6,866 nt of DNA from contig CAKSQF010000036.1 of the NCBI GenBank assembly GCA_934486825.1, forward strand, positions 1-6,866, written 5' to 3'. The position numbers were made by a program, and so were the translations under genes. Below, one piece after another: positions 6,811 through 6,866 of the stretch; within the stretch, counting starts at the first letter, position 1; each line of letters starts with the position of its first letter. The notes beneath the pieces are model-generated. The model saw nothing but the letters and a program-made list of their open reading frames with translations, did no database searches and had not been told where the DNA came from. Source of the DNA: an uncultured Eubacteriales bacterium (lineage in GTDB: Bacteria > Bacillota > Clostridia > Oscillospirales > CAG-272).

Positions 6811-6866
6811 CGGCCACTGATGCGTTGACCAGCGGCCGCCTGGCGGAGCAAAACGGCCGCCCTCCA
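6808..6866. mobile_element. probable insertion-sequence end (IS21-like), incomplete
   Basis: From TGACGGCC the sequence jumps to about 71% G+C. It carries a CGGCC motif at 6811, 6833 and 6854, so the units are 22 and 21 nt apart; the last two share CGGCCGCC. A terminal 5'-TG followed by several tandem repeats of about 20 nt is known for ends of IS21-family elements, where the transposase binds. The first bases also supply the TGA that ends the truncated gene. No transposase is in the window, so the family is a guess. GGAGGG (6802-6807) is complementary to CCCTCC (6860-6865), so a simple hairpin is another reading. Confidence 0.4.

Noticed and set aside
6833..6861. CRISPR-like repeat (CGGCCGCC twice)
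   Set aside because: There are only two short copies, with no conserved 25-40-nt repeat or spacers. An IS terminal repeat or chance is more likely.

Overview
The window looks like chromosomal DNA of a Gram-positive Clostridia-type bacterium, possibly Lachnospiraceae-like. I infer this from roughly 50% G+C, strong AGGAGG-type ribosome binding sites, a lipobox lipoprotein, a DPGH-type cell-wall amidase, and zinc-ribbon/membrane/YARHG proteins of the kind common in Firmicutes. No species can be named from the sequence alone.

Layout. Positions 1-91 are noncoding and hold several short hairpins, one of which could end the leftward transcript. Positions 92-2765, on the minus strand, carry two tandem paralogous helix-turn-helix regulators. 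The promoter-proximal one (1683-2765) is intact at 360 aa. The second (1679 down to 92) starts 3 nt after the first one stops. It is split by a frameshift at a run of eight C (minus strand), and removing one C would restore a 528-residue protein. Positions 2766-3043 form a divergent control region: a minus-strand extended -10 promoter for the regulators, a plus-strand promoter (TTGAAG, 18 nt, TATAAT), and a leader of about 137 nt.

Positions 3044-6810, on the plus strand, form a tight probable operon of three genes. The first encodes a 659-aa membrane protein with an N-terminal zinc ribbon, one transmembrane helix, three extracellular repeats and a C-terminal YARHG domain. The second encodes a 327-aa lipoprotein N-acetylmuramoyl-L-alanine amidase (Amidase_3). 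The third is a paralogue of the first that stops abruptly inside its second repeat. At that point an AT-rich stretch (about 35% G+C) meets very GC-rich DNA (about 71%) that starts TGACGGCC and carries CGGCC units about 21-22 nt apart. This looks like the end of an insertion sequence, perhaps IS21-type, though the identification is tentative.

Working model (inference): the divergent regulators control a cell-envelope module in which zinc-ribbon membrane proteins, with a layout like TcaA proteins, act alongside a surface-anchored peptidoglycan amidase. One regulator sits on a homopolymer tract that could switch it on and off, and one membrane protein appears to have been cut short by a mobile element.
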